The notes: generated from the letters alone by a model not told the origin. A stretch of 64,000 nt of DNA from Planctomycetota bacterium (GCA_020853575.1 JADYYP010000017.1:62001-126000); one strand, 5' to 3'. Positions 21,257 to 31,185 are shown, counted from the stretch's first letter. Translations and numbers: made by a program.

Positions 21257-22863
21257 AGCGCGTCGTCGTCGTCGGATCGGGTGCGAGCGGCGTGCACTTC
21301 GCGCAGACCGCGCTCGAGGGTGGCGCGCACGTGACCATGATCGACGTCGGACGCGTCGCGCCGGCGGCGGTGATGCCCGATGCTTCGTTCGCGGCGCTCA
21401 AGCGCGAGCACTCCGATCCCGCCGGCTACTTCCTGGGCCAGCGCTTCGAGGGCCTGCTGTTCCCGGGCCACAAGGGCGAGTACTACGGCTTTCCGCCGCA
21501 CAAGGGCTTCATCTTCGAGGGGCACGAGCGCTTCCGCTGGAGCGCGCGCGGTTTCGATCCGTTGGTTTCGTTCGCGCGCGGGGGACTCGCCGAAGCGTGG
21601 ACCGGGGGCTCGTTTCCGTTCAACGCCGACGAGATGCGCGACTTTCCCTTCGAGTACGGCTCGTTCGCGCCGCACTACGGGCGCATCGCGGGCCGCATCG
21701 GCATCAACGGGGCCGCTGACGACCTGGCGCGCTTCATCCCGACCCACGAGCACCTCGCGCCGGGGCTCGAGCTCGATCCGCACGCCCAGTGCTTGATGCG
21801 CCGCTACGAGCGCGAGAAGGCCCGCCTGAACGCGGACTTGCGCGTGTGGCTCGGGCGCTCGCGCTCCGCGGTGCGCGGCGACGATCGCGACGGACGCAAC
21901 GGCTGCACGCAGCTCGGTCGCTGTCTGTGGAGCTGCCCGCGCGAGGCGCTCTACACCCCGTCGATCACGCTGCGCCAGCTGTCGAAGCACGAGCGCTTCA
22001 CCTACGTCGACGGCCTGTTCGCCACGCGCTTCGACGTCGACGACGGCCAGCGCGTCAAGCGCCTGCACGTGGTCGAGCTCGCCAGCGGTCGCGCGCGCTC
22101 GCTCGAGCTCGAGACGCTGGTGCTCGCCGCGGGCACGCTGGCGTCGTCGAAGTTGTTCCTCGAGTCGCTGCGCGCTGCTTCGGGGCGTGAAAGCACGCTC
22201 GAGGGCTTGATGGACAACCGCCAGGTGCTCGTGCCGTTCGTCAACCTCGCGATGCTGCGCCAGCGCTACCAGGCCGAGTCGTACCAGTACCACCAGTTGG
22301 CCCTGGGTCTGGAGCGCGACGATCCGCGACACTACGTGCACGGGCTCGTCACCACGCTCAAGACAGCGCTGATCCACCCGATCGTGCAGAGCATTCCGTT
22401 CGACCTGACCAGCGCGCTGTGGATCTTCAAGAACGCGCACGCGGCGCTGGGGCTGGTCAACGTCAACTTCCACGACGAGCGCCGGAGCGAGTGCCAACTG
22501 GCGCTCGAGGGCGCGGGCGATTCCTCGAGGCTGGTGGTCTCGTACACGCCGTCTCCAGACGAGCCCGCGCGCATGCGCGCCGCGCTGGCCACCGTCAAGC
22601 GCGCGCTGTCGCGGCTGGGTTGCGTGGTGCCTCCGGGCATGGCGCACGTTCGGCCGATGGGCGCGAGCGTCCACTACGCCGGCGTGCTTCCGATGAGCTC
22701 CGAGCGGCGTCCGCTGGCGACCTCGCCCGACGGCCAGAGCCACGACGTCGCGGGCCTGTACTTCGCCGACGGCACGACCTTCCCTTTCTTGCCCGCGAAG
22801 AACCTGACCTTCACGCTGATGGCCAACGCCGACCGCATCGCGCAGCGCTGGCTCGAGGCCTGA
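21253..22863 (+). CDS. GMC-like FAD-dependent oxidoreductase with Cys cluster
   Basis: The 536-residue protein has an N-terminal FAD-binding motif VVVVGSGASGVHFAQTAL and a C-terminal GMC-like closing region (MGASVHYAGVLPMS through LYFADGTTFPFLPAKN and LTFTLMANADRIA), where the usual catalytic His/Asn pair would lie. A mid-protein stretch NGCTQLGRCLWSCPREALY (about residue 216) has Cys spaced C-x5-C-x3-C, as in GMC-family proteins that may bind a metal or an iron-sulphur centre. It probably oxidises an alcohol on a sugar or lipid made together with the upstream epimerase. The start is the GTG overlapping the previous stop. A later start would delete the FAD motif. Confidence 0.82.
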   Translation: MKRVVVVGSGASGVHFAQTALEGGAHVTMIDVGRVAPAAVMPDASFAALKREHSDPAGYFLGQRFEGLLFPGHKGEYYGFPPHKGFIFEGHERFRWSARGFDPLVSFARGGLAEAWTGGSFPFNADEMRDFPFEYGSFAPHYGRIAGRIGINGAADDLARFIPTHEHLAPGLELDPHAQCLMRRYEREKARLNADLRVWLGRSRSAVRGDDRDGRNGCTQLGRCLWSCPREALYTPSITLRQLSKHERFTYVDGLFATRFDVDDGQRVKRLHVVELASGRARSLELETLVLAAGTLASSKLFLESLRAASGRESTLEGLMDNRQVLVPFVNLAMLRQRYQAESYQYHQLALGLERDDPRHYVHGLVTTLKTALIHPIVQSIPFDLTSALWIFKNAHAALGLVNVNFHDERRSECQLALEGAGDSSRLVVSYTPSPDEPARMRAALATVKRALSRLGCVVPPGMAHVRPMGASVHYAGVLPMSSERRPLATSPDGQSHDVAGLYFADGTTFPFLPAKNLTFTLMANADRIAQRWLEA

Positions 22864-22945
22864 AGCTCCGCGCCGTTCGTGGCCCCGCGCCGCGCCGCAT
22901 CGCAATTCCGCGGGCGCCGATGTAGGTTCGCCACGGGAGACGAGC

Positions 22946-25708
22946 GTGACCAGCGAAGGTTCCGAAGACCCGTGGCAGGTTGCCGAGCGCGTGCTGCTCG
23001 AGGAAATGGGCGATGACGGCGCCATTGCCGACGTCGACATCGATCGGGCCTGCGCGCGCGCTCCGCAGTTCGAGCGTGAAGTGCGCGAGCTGTATCGCAC
23101 TTGGCTGCGCCTGGCCGGCACCGTCGGTGGACGCACTCCCAGCGAGGGCCTGGTCGCGAAGCTCTCCGAGGAACTCGGTCCCGAGGCGGTTCCGAGCGTC
23201 GTGCTCGCCCGCGACGAGCGCGAGACGCGCGAGATCGACGAGCTGCTCCGCAGCGTGCGCGCGCAGCGCAAGCCCGGAGAACGCTACCGATCCAAGGACG
23301 TTCTCGGCCGCGGCGGCATGGGCCAGGTGGTGCGCGCCTGGGATGCCGACTTGAAGCGCTTCGTCGCGATGAAATTGCTGCGCGGTCCGGTGACGCCGAT
23401 CGCCAACGGCTCGGAGCACCCCGCCAGCGCGCGCACCATCGGCCGTTTCCTCGAGGAAGCGCAGGTGACCGCCCAGCTCGACCACCCCGGCATCGTCCCG
23501 GTGCACGACATCGGTGTCGACGAGCTCGGGCGCCTGTTCTTCACCATGCGCATGGTGCGCGGAGTGACGCTCGAAGTGGTCTTCGGGTCGGTGCGCGCCG
23601 GGCTCGACGGCTGGACCACGACGCGCGCGGTCAGCGTGCTGCTGAAAGCCTGCGAAGCGCTGGCGTTCGCGCACGACCGCCGCGTGGTGCATCGCGATCT
23701 GAAGCCGGCCAACATCATGGTGGGCCGCTTCGGCGAGGTGTACGTGGTCGACTGGGGGCTGGCGCGCTTGGTCGACGGTCCAGCGAGCGGCGCTTCCGCT
23801 TCCCAGCGGCCCGACGCGCCCGAGCGTGTGCGCTCGGCGCGGCAGGAATTCTCGAGCTCCGACTCGTCGATGCAGACCGAGGCCGGAGACGTGATCGGCA
23901 CGCCGGCGTACATGTCGCCGGAACAGGCCGCAGGCGAGCGCGACACGCTCGACGAGCGCTCCGACGTGTATTCGATGGGGGCGATCCTGTACCAGTTGTT
24001 GGCGGGCGCGCGGCCCTACTCGGACGAAAAGGGCATCGAGTCGCCGCAGCACTTGACCTCGATCGTCGCGCACCGCGGGCCGACGCCGCTGATCGGGCTC
24101 GCGCCGTCCGCGCCCGACGAGCTGGTCGCGATCTGTGACAAGGCCATGTCGCGCCAGCGCGAGCGGCGTTACGCGAGCATGCTCGAGTTGTCCGACGACC
24201 TGCGCGCCTACCTCGAGAACCGCGTGGTCAAGGCGCACCGCACGGGAGTCGCGACGGCGCTCACGAAGTGGATGGTGCGCAACCGAGCGCTGGTGCTCGC
24301 GGTCGGCGGAGCCGCACTGATCTTGAGCGTCGTGCTGGCGGCCTTTTCCCTGCGTCTGCGCTTCGAAATCGACGAGCGCGAGCGCATTCGCCGCGATGCC
24401 GACCGCGTCAACGATCGCCTGCGCGCGGACGACGCCATGGCGCGCGCGCTCGACCTGGGACCGATGATCCCCAGCAACGTGGCGGCGCTGGAGCAATGGC
24501 TGGCCGGGGCCGATTCGATCCTCGCCTCGCGGCCCGGCCACGAGCAGCACCGCGATTTTCCCGACGAAGTGGTCGACGAGACCGTCGAGCGCCAGTGGCG
24601 CGAACTCTTCGGCTCCCTGGACGCCCTGGCGCTCCAGCGCTCGCGGCTGCACGCGGATCTCGAGCGTGCGCGAACGCTGCGTCGGCGCTCGATCGAGGAG
24701 CGCGACGCCGACTGGCGCGCGGCGATCGAGGCCATCGCGCGCGAACCGCGCTATGCCCTGCCCGACGGCTCCGCGCTGCGGATCGAACCGCAGCTCGGCT
24801 TGGTGCCGCTCGGCCCAGACCAGCACACGGGGCTGTGGGAGTTCGCCGTGCTCGACAGCGGCACGCTGCCGCGCCACAGCGATGCACCGGACAACGCGCT
24901 GCGCTGGGAGATCGAGCCCAGCACGGCGATCGTGCTCGTGCTGCTGCCCGGCGCGACCGCGACCATCTCGACGGGGTACAATCTGCACCGCTCGCAGGGG
25001 CATGCGCTGCTCGAGGTCGAACTACACCCGTTCTTCGCCGGCAAGTACGAGGTCACGCAAGCCCAGTGGTGGCGCACCATGGGCAGCAATCCGTCCGCGT
25101 TCGCCGCTCGACCGCAGCACGCCGGGCCGGACACCCCGGACTTCGCCGCGATCGAGGGCGAGTGGTGTCGCCCGGTCGAGTCGGTGACCTGGACCGAGAG
25201 CCAGCGCTTCGCGGCGCATTTCGAGCTGCGCCTGATGTTCGACGCTCAGGCGGACTACGCGGTCTACGCCAACTCCCGCACCCGCTTCTGGTTCGGCGAG
25301 GATCCGCTGGCGGCGCGCGACCGAGAGAACATCTCGATCTTGGCGGACAACAGCGTCGAGGACATCGCCGACGCCTGCGCGAACACCAGCCCGGTCGGCG
25401 CCTTCGAGCCCAATGCCCTCGGGTTGTTCGACAGCGACGGCAACGTCTCCGAGTGGACCCGTTCGACGCGTCTGGGCGGGCTCGACTCTCCGCCGCGTCC
25501 CGGCGACGGCGCGGTGCTGTCCGAACGAGCCCACGACGCCACGCATCTCGTGCGCGGGATGTCCTGGCACGCCGATCCCCGCGACGCGCAGTGGGGGGTG
25601 GCGCGCAACGCGACCGACACGTCGCGCAGCCCGGCGACCGGATTGCGCGTCGCTCGGCCCCTGTGGCCGTGCCCGGCTTGCCCGCCGGGCGCGGCTCCTC
25701 ACGAGTAG
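22946..25708 (+). CDS. Ser/Thr protein kinase fused to FGE-like domain
   Basis: The 920-residue protein starts at a GTG with a GGGAGA Shine-Dalgarno sequence about 7 bases upstream. After a 110-residue helical N-terminus comes a PknB-type kinase. It has the glycine loop GRGGMGQV (about 120), VAMKLL with the catalytic Lys (about 144), HRDLKPANIM (about 249) and DWGLARL in place of DFG (about 269), with TPAYMSPEQA in the activation segment. A membrane helix at about 449-470 separates it from an extracytoplasmic region ending in an FGE/SUMF1-type domain (about 696-905: GKYEVTQAQWW, DGNVSEWTRS, VRGMSW, GLRVARP). No Cys follows RGMSW, so the module probably senses rather than modifies. It could couple an outside ligand to cytoplasmic phosphorylation. 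Its stop abuts the stop of the convergent Cys-rich gene. Confidence 0.92.
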   Translation: MTSEGSEDPWQVAERVLLEEMGDDGAIADVDIDRACARAPQFEREVRELYRTWLRLAGTVGGRTPSEGLVAKLSEELGPEAVPSVVLARDERETREIDELLRSVRAQRKPGERYRSKDVLGRGGMGQVVRAWDADLKRFVAMKLLRGPVTPIANGSEHPASARTIGRFLEEAQVTAQLDHPGIVPVHDIGVDELGRLFFTMRMVRGVTLEVVFGSVRAGLDGWTTTRAVSVLLKACEALAFAHDRRVVHRDLKPANIMVGRFGEVYVVDWGLARLVDGPASGASASQRPDAPERVRSARQEFSSSDSSMQTEAGDVIGTPAYMSPEQAAGERDTLDERSDVYSMGAILYQLLAGARPYSDEKGIESPQHLTSIVAHRGPTPLIGLAPSAPDELVAICDKAMSRQRERRYASMLELSDDLRAYLENRVVKAHRTGVATALTKWMVRNRALVLAVGGAALILSVVLAAFSLRLRFEIDERERIRRDADRVNDRLRADDAMARALDLGPMIPSNVAALEQWLAGADSILASRPGHEQHRDFPDEVVDETVERQWRELFGSLDALALQRSRLHADLERARTLRRRSIEERDADWRAAIEAIAREPRYALPDGSALRIEPQLGLVPLGPDQHTGLWEFAVLDSGTLPRHSDAPDNALRWEIEPSTAIVLVLLPGATATISTGYNLHRSQGHALLEVELHPFFAGKYEVTQAQWWRTMGSNPSAFAARPQHAGPDTPDFAAIEGEWCRPVESVTWTESQRFAAHFELRLMFDAQADYAVYANSRTRFWFGEDPLAARDRENISILADNSVEDIADACANTSPVGAFEPNALGLFDSDGNVSEWTRSTRLGGLDSPPRPGDGAVLSERAHDATHLVRGMSWHADPRDAQWGVARNATDTSRSPATGLRVARPLWPCPACPPGAAPHE

Positions 25709-26188
25709 CTAGCGCCGGCGGCGCGTGGAGGGCTTCGCCGCGGCCGGAGCGCGACGATCTTGCGCGGTCTTGGGCTTGGCCTTCCCGTGCTTGGAGGCCT
25801 TCCCGGGCTTGCCCGCCGCGCGCTTGCCTTTGGCGAGCTTGTCCTTGGCGAGCTTGCTCGGCGCGCGCTTGCCTGTCGCGGCGCGTTTCGCGCGCTCGCC
25901 CTCACCGCCGACGACCGCCAGCTCTTGCTTGCCGCGTGCGCGCGGTCGAACGATCTTGGCCGTGCGCGACTTGCGGCGCGAAGGGCCTCCTTGGTCCGCG
26001 GCGATCATCAACTCGGGGATCGGCAGCGGCACGTAGATATCGAGTTGATCTCCGCCGTTGGTGCACGTGCAGCACCATTGCGTGGGCTGGTCGTTCGGAA
26101 CCGGGTCGGTCGCCTGCCGGCAGATGGAGCAGTCCTTGGGGCAGACGTCCTTGTGGCTGGCGTCGTTGACGAAGCGCTTGATACCCAT
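25709..26188 (-). CDS. Cys-rich small protein with basic histone-H1-like tail
   Basis: The 159-residue protein has two contrasting halves. Residues 1-60 hold six Cys in two clusters (VCPKDCSIC and WCCTCT), a likely small metal-binding knuckle. Residues 70-159 are dominated by Lys, Ala, Arg, Pro and Ser with repeated AKDK, AKGK and GKPGKASK elements, like the tail of histone H1 or bacterial HctB/AlgP-type DNA-binding proteins. No signal peptide is present, so it is probably cytoplasmic and nucleic-acid-binding. A GGAG Shine-Dalgarno sequence lies 7 bases upstream of the ATG at 26188. The stop codon is back to back with that of the convergent kinase (TAGCTA). No named family was recognised. Confidence 0.75.
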   Translation of the reverse strand: MGIKRFVNDASHKDVCPKDCSICRQATDPVPNDQPTQWCCTCTNGGDQLDIYVPLPIPELMIAADQGGPSRRKSRTAKIVRPRARGKQELAVVGGEGERAKRAATGKRAPSKLAKDKLAKGKRAAGKPGKASKHGKAKPKTAQDRRAPAAAKPSTRRRR

Positions 26189-26345
26189 GGCGAGTCTCCG
26201 AGCAATCCCTGCTTGTGCGAGCGGAGAGCTCGGGCTCGAAGTCGCGCGAAGGTGCGAGGCCTCGCCGAACCCACCGGCGCCGCGCCGCAGGTGGGCACGG
26301 CGGAGCGTCGACCGCGCTCCGCCGTTTGGGGTCAACCGCCGGGGC

Positions 26346-28298
26346 TCAGTGGACGATCACCTTGAAGCCATCGATCTCGACTTTGCCGTTCGAGCTCGCC
26401 CCGTTGACCGAGATGCGCACGTACATCGTGCCTTCGTCGTCGCGGAAGCGAGCTGCGTTGCCCGGGAGCGCGGTGACGAGCGTGGTCGCTGGGCCTGAAC
26501 TGACCGGCGTCGCCGAAACGGTGACGAAGGAGCCATAGGGGAAGCTCGCCGTCGACCAATCGTAGAATTCGATGATTTCCGTGCCGTTGGTGTTGGTGTA
26601 CGCGCGGTTGTAGACGACCTCGATGGCGTCGATGTCGGGCACGAGCACCTTGCGCAGCACCAGCTCCGTGTAGATCCAGCCGTCGTTGCGCGCGGTGCAG
26701 GTCGCGCGCGTGCCGTCGATGCGGTAGGTCTCGAGGAACGCGCCGCTGGTCGTGGGATTGCCCGGGCCCGAGGTGCCGAGGTCGCTGGGCGCGTAGTGCC
26801 AGCCGCTGGTGCTCTCCCAGGTGATCGGCGTCAGTTGATTGACGTTGAGCGCGACGAAATAGCTGTTGATCGCGTTGCTGACGCCGGCGAGCTCGACTTC
26901 GTTGCGCGTGCGGCGCACCGGCTGCACCTGTTGCAAGTTGGGGTAGAGCAGGCGCGCGTTGAGCGGAACGTCGAAGTGCGTGCCGTAGAGGATGAACGGC
27001 GGCAGCTTGTCGGCCGTGCTTCCGGTGGGGAGCTCGCTGGGGCTGCCACCGCAGGGCGCGAGGAAGTGGAAGCGCGCCGGGCTGGTCGAGCACGTCCCCG
27101 AGAGGCAATTGAGCGCGCCCGGCGCCCAGATGCGGCCGTAGCCCGTGTACTCGCCGAACGGCGCTTGGACCACCGGGATCGAGCCGTTCTCGAGCGCCGC
27201 GCGGATCTCCGCGTTGGTCTTGGTCGGATTGGCGCCGCGCAGCAGGGCCGCGAGCCCCGCGACGTGCGGGCAAGCGCCGGAAGTGCCCGCGAAACCGGTG
27301 GTGTAGCCCCCGCCCGAAGTGGTGGTCGTGATCGAAACCCCAGGCGCCGCCACGTCGACCCACGAGCCCCAATTCGAGAAGCCCGCCTTGTTGAAGCCCG
27401 TGTCGAGCGCCGCGACCGCGATCACGTTCTCGTAGGCGCCGGGGTAGTAGGGGAACACGCGCGCGTCGTTGCCCGCCGCGGCCACCGGAACCACGTCGTG
27501 GTCCCAGCAGTAGTCGATGGCATCGCGCTCGGCCGGCGTGACGTCGTCCGAGTAGAAGCTCATCGAGATCACCTCGAAGCCCTCGTCGGCGCAGTACACC
27601 ATCCCGGGGACGTTGGCGGAGTCGTACAGGTAGCCCGAGTCGATCGCGGTCTTGACGCCAGCGACCTTGCACAGCGGCGCCACGCCGCAGCCGCCGATGA
27701 AGTTGTCCTGCAGCGCGGCGATGATCCCCGCGCAGGCCGTGCCGTGGCCGAAGACGTCGTCGGGGGTGGGGTCGTTGTAGGCGAAGTCGTAGCCGTGGAC
27801 GTCGTCGATGTAGCCGTTGCCGTCGTCGTCGATCCCGTTGCCGGCGAGCTCTCCGGGGTTCGACCAGACGTTGGCGGCGAGGTCGGGGTGCGTCGTGGTC
27901 AGGCCCGTATCGATGACGCCGACGACCACGCTCGGGCTGCCCTTTTGGGTGTTCCAGGCCTGGTCGGCGCCGATCATCACCATGTGGAACATGCCGGGCC
28001 ACATCGGATCGTTCGGCGTGTAGGCCGGCTTGCGGCCGCGATCGAAGTCGGCGCGCTCGAACACCTCGCGCGTCGCGCGATACTGGTCGCGCGACTCGAG
28101 CAGATCGCCGGAGACCTCGACCACCTGCCAGCGGATCTGCGGGATGTCGCGCAGCACGCGCGCGCCGATGCGGCGATGCGCGGCGGCGACCTCGCGCGCG
28201 CTCGCACCCTGGCGAAGCTTCACCATCAGCCTCGTCGGGTGAATCGTCTCTCCTTGAGCACCAACCGCCAACGACGCCGCGATGAAGAGGGGGAGCAT
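26346..28298 (-). CDS. Secreted subtilisin-like serine protease (S8)
   Basis: The 650-residue protein has a short signal peptide (MLPLFIAASLAVGA) and an inhibitor-I9-like propeptide (about 20-95: RLMVKLRQGAS, AAHRRIGARVLRDI). The S8 domain carries the full triad: Asp in VVGVIDTGLTTTHPD, His in DVFGHGTACAG and Ser in GTSGACPHVAGLAALL. An insert after the Asp, NGIDDDGNGYIDDVHGYDF, looks like a calcium site. Residues 430-650 form C-terminal beta-rich domains, the last (YVRISVNGASSNGKVEIDGFKV) probably a surface or binding module. The catalytic domain is complete, so an active extracellular protease is expected. The start at 28298 directly precedes the signal peptide. The longer upstream frame is Arg-rich and was rejected. 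Confidence 0.93.
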   Translation of the reverse strand: MLPLFIAASLAVGAQGETIHPTRLMVKLRQGASAREVAAAHRRIGARVLRDIPQIRWQVVEVSGDLLESRDQYRATREVFERADFDRGRKPAYTPNDPMWPGMFHMVMIGADQAWNTQKGSPSVVVGVIDTGLTTTHPDLAANVWSNPGELAGNGIDDDGNGYIDDVHGYDFAYNDPTPDDVFGHGTACAGIIAALQDNFIGGCGVAPLCKVAGVKTAIDSGYLYDSANVPGMVYCADEGFEVISMSFYSDDVTPAERDAIDYCWDHDVVPVAAAGNDARVFPYYPGAYENVIAVAALDTGFNKAGFSNWGSWVDVAAPGVSITTTTSGGGYTTGFAGTSGACPHVAGLAALLRGANPTKTNAEIRAALENGSIPVVQAPFGEYTGYGRIWAPGALNCLSGTCSTSPARFHFLAPCGGSPSELPTGSTADKLPPFILYGTHFDVPLNARLLYPNLQQVQPVRRTRNEVELAGVSNAINSYFVALNVNQLTPITWESTSGWHYAPSDLGTSGPGNPTTSGAFLETYRIDGTRATCTARNDGWIYTELVLRKVLVPDIDAIEVVYNRAYTNTNGTEIIEFYDWSTASFPYGSFVTVSATPVSSGPATTLVTALPGNAARFRDDEGTMYVRISVNGASSNGKVEIDGFKVIVH

Positions 28299-28443
28299 GA
28301 CTCCATGGTAGGGCGGCGACGCGCGTGCGGTGCGCCGGAATCCGGAGGGCTCGCGGCCGTCTGCGTTCCGTTCGCCCGCAAAACTCGCGCGCACGTCAGG
28401 GTTGCTCGTGGAGCGCGCCGGTCGCGCCCTCCTGCGGCCACCC

Positions 28444-31185
28444 TCAGCGCAACAAGTCGCGGTAGGTCTCGAGCTCCGCGCGCGCCGCGTCGACCCCGGG
28501 GGCTTTCTCCCAGGCTTCGAGGACCTTGGTCAACTCGGCCCGCGCCGCGGCGCGTGCCGGCGAACTCTCAGTCTGCAGGCGCAGCTCTCCCGCGAGCATC
28601 TCGGCGGCTCGCGCGAACTCTCCGCGCTTGCGCAGCACGTCCCCCAGGTAGCGCCGGACCGTGATGCGCTCCGTGTCCTCCAGCGCCAAGCCCGCGGCGT
28701 CGCGCCAGGCGTCGGCGAGCTCCGCCTCCGCGCCGTCGACATCTCCCGCGGCGATCAACGTGGCCCCCAGCTCGGCGCGCAGGCCAAGCGTCTCGCGGTG
28801 CGTCGCTCCGAGGGCCTCGACGGCGCCCGCGAGGCACTCGCGCAGGAGCTCCACCGCGCGCGCGTGCTCACCGCGGTCGCGCAGGATGCGCGTGCGCCAC
28901 AGCGTCGGACGGATCAGCTCGGCGCTGCGCTCGCCGTAGATGCGTCGGCGCTCCTCGAGCACGCGCACGAACTCGCGCTCGGCCTCGTCCTTGCGCCCGA
29001 CGGCGTACAGCGCCGCGCCCAGGTTGTTGTGGGCCGTGATCGCGTCGGGGTGGCTCGGCCCGAACACGCGCTCGATCGAGCTCAGTGAATCCGCCAGCAC
29101 GCGCACCGCGTCCTCGGCCTTGCCCTGCCCGCGCAGCACCGCCGCCAAGTTGGTGCGCATGCGCAGTGCGTCGCTGGAGTCGCCCGCGCCACGGGCGTCG
29201 AGGATCGCCAGCGCTTCGCGCAGCCCGGCCTCGGCCTCGACGAACCGACCCAGGCCGTGCTGCGTGGCCGCCAGATTGGAAAGCTCGGCTGCCAGCATTG
29301 GATCGTTGGGACCTGCGCGCGTGCGCAGCGTCGCGACGTTGCTCTCGAAAAGCGCCAGGGCCTCGGCGGGCTTGCCCAGCGCGAGCTGCAACGCCGCGAA
29401 GTTGGAGCGCGTGTCGAGCAGGTGCTCCGCGGGATCCTCGGTCCGCAGCTCGAGGATGCGCAGGGCCTCGCGCATGTGACCTTCGGCCGCCTCGAGCTCG
29501 CCGCGGTGGTACTGGACCAATCCGAGGTTGTTGTGGGCGATGCCGACGAGCAGGCCATCTTCCGGCGCGCTGCGCAGGGTGAGCTCGAGGCTCGCGGCCA
29601 GCATCGTCTCGGCGGTCTCGAATTCTCCGAGCTGGCGGTAGACCTCGCCGATCACTCCGCGCAGCTCGGCCTCGATCACCGGGTCGGAGTGCAACTCACT
29701 CTCGACGCGCCGTGCAGCCGAGTCGAGCACTTCGCGCAACAGCGCCGTGTCGCGGCCTTCGGCGACCGCTGGGCCGACGCTGCGCAGCATGCTGGTCATG
29801 AAATCGATGCCCATGCGCGCGCGCTGCGCCTCGGCCCGCGCGATGCCCTCGCTGTGCGCTCGAGCCAGCTCCGCTTCCTCCGACCTGTGCCGCGCGTCGC
29901 GCTCCTGGGCCAGCGCCAACGACGTCGAAATCAGTCCGCCGAGCAGACTCAGCCCGACCAGCGCGGCCGCCGCGACCCCCAGCTTGTGGCGCCGCACGAA
30001 GCGCGTGACGCGGTAGCTCGCACTGGGCGGCCGCGCGTTCACCGGCTCGTTGGTCAACGCGCGGCGCACGTCGTCGGCGAGCGCCGACGCGGTCTCGTAG
30101 CGGCGTACGCGGTCCTTGTCGAGCGCCTTCATCACGATCCAGTCGAGGTCGCCGCGGATGCGCGCCGAGAGCGCCGCGGGATCGGTGCGCCGCAGGGCCG
30201 CGACCAGCTGCGCTGAATCGTCGTGCTTGCTGACGCGCGTGCTCGGCCGCGGCGGATCGACCTCGCGCAGGGTGCGCAGCGCGCGCTCGACGTTTTGCTG
30301 GAGCAGCGAGCGCATCTCGAACGGCCGCGTGCCGGTGAGCAGCTCGTACAGCAGGACGCCCAGCGAGTACACGTCGGCGCGCGTGTCGACGTCGACCTCC
30401 GACAGCCCCGCCTGCTCCGGCGCCATGTAGTCGGGCGTGCCGAGCACTTGGCGGAACTCGGTGAACAGCGTCGCGTCGGTCAGGCGCCCGTGGAGCGCCT
30501 TGGCGATGCCGAAGTCGATCACCTTGGGGACCGCCGTGCCGTCGCGCAGCGTGACCAGCACGTTGGATGGCTTGAGGTCGCGGTGGATCACGCCCTTGTG
30601 GTGCGCGTGCTGCACCGCGCCGCACACCTGCAGGAACAGCTCGAGGCGCTCGTCGGTCGAGAGCTTGGCTTGGTCGCAGAACTCGGTGATCGGCAGCCCG
30701 CGCACGAGCTCCATCGCGAAGTACGGGCGACCGCTGGCCGTCGCGCCGGCGTCGAACACGCGCGCGATCGAGGGGTGCTCCATCAGCGCCAGCGCTTGGC
30801 GCTCGGCCTCGAAGCGCGCGCTCACTTGCTTGCTGTCCAGCCCGGCCTTCAGGACCTTGAGCGCGACCTGGCGCCGCAGGGGCTGATCCTGCTCCGCCAT
30901 CCACACCAGGCCGAAGCCGCCCTCGCCGATGCGCTCGAGCAAGCGATAGGGGCCGATGCGCGCCCCGGGCTGCTCGCCGTCGAGCTGCGCCAGCAACTGA
31001 CCGGCGCCGCCGCTCTCGACGCCCAGCCCGCGCAGCTCGTGCGCCGCGAGCAACTCCTCGACCTCGCGCCTCAGCGCGGGATCGCCGCGCGTCTGGCTGG
31101 CGACGTAGTCCGCGCGCTCGGCCGCCGGAACGGCGAGCGCCGCATCGAACAGTTCCTTGGCGCGATTCCAGGCTTCGGTGTTCAT
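28444..31185 (-). CDS. Ser/Thr protein kinase with TPR extracellular domain
   Basis: The 913-residue protein has a kinase domain (about 78-350) with IGEGGFGLVWMAEQ, VALKVLKAG, HRDLKPSNVLVT (about 199) and DFGIAKAL, an intact DFG. The activation loop GTPDYMAPEQ and regulatory features are typical of PknB-like bacterial kinases. One membrane helix lies at about 400-425. The C-terminal 480 residues are tandem TPRs of about 42 residues (repeated AHNNLG, LALGKPAEAL and YAVGRKDEAEREF elements) that offer a protein-binding surface. It is probably co-transcribed with the ECF sigma factor 48 bp upstream. In Planctomycetota this pairing is common, and such kinases are thought to control the adjacent sigma factor in place of an anti-sigma factor. 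Confidence 0.93.
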   Translation of the reverse strand: MNTEAWNRAKELFDAALAVPAAERADYVASQTRGDPALRREVEELLAAHELRGLGVESGGAGQLLAQLDGEQPGARIGPYRLLERIGEGGFGLVWMAEQDQPLRRQVALKVLKAGLDSKQVSARFEAERQALALMEHPSIARVFDAGATASGRPYFAMELVRGLPITEFCDQAKLSTDERLELFLQVCGAVQHAHHKGVIHRDLKPSNVLVTLRDGTAVPKVIDFGIAKALHGRLTDATLFTEFRQVLGTPDYMAPEQAGLSEVDVDTRADVYSLGVLLYELLTGTRPFEMRSLLQQNVERALRTLREVDPPRPSTRVSKHDDSAQLVAALRRTDPAALSARIRGDLDWIVMKALDKDRVRRYETASALADDVRRALTNEPVNARPPSASYRVTRFVRRHKLGVAAAALVGLSLLGGLISTSLALAQERDARHRSEEAELARAHSEGIARAEAQRARMGIDFMTSMLRSVGPAVAEGRDTALLREVLDSAARRVESELHSDPVIEAELRGVIGEVYRQLGEFETAETMLAASLELTLRSAPEDGLLVGIAHNNLGLVQYHRGELEAAEGHMREALRILELRTEDPAEHLLDTRSNFAALQLALGKPAEALALFESNVATLRTRAGPNDPMLAAELSNLAATQHGLGRFVEAEAGLREALAILDARGAGDSSDALRMRTNLAAVLRGQGKAEDAVRVLADSLSSIERVFGPSHPDAITAHNNLGAALYAVGRKDEAEREFVRVLEERRRIYGERSAELIRPTLWRTRILRDRGEHARAVELLRECLAGAVEALGATHRETLGLRAELGATLIAAGDVDGAEAELADAWRDAAGLALEDTERITVRRYLGDVLRKRGEFARAAEMLAGELRLQTESSPARAAARAELTKVLEAWEKAPGVDAARAELETYRDLLR

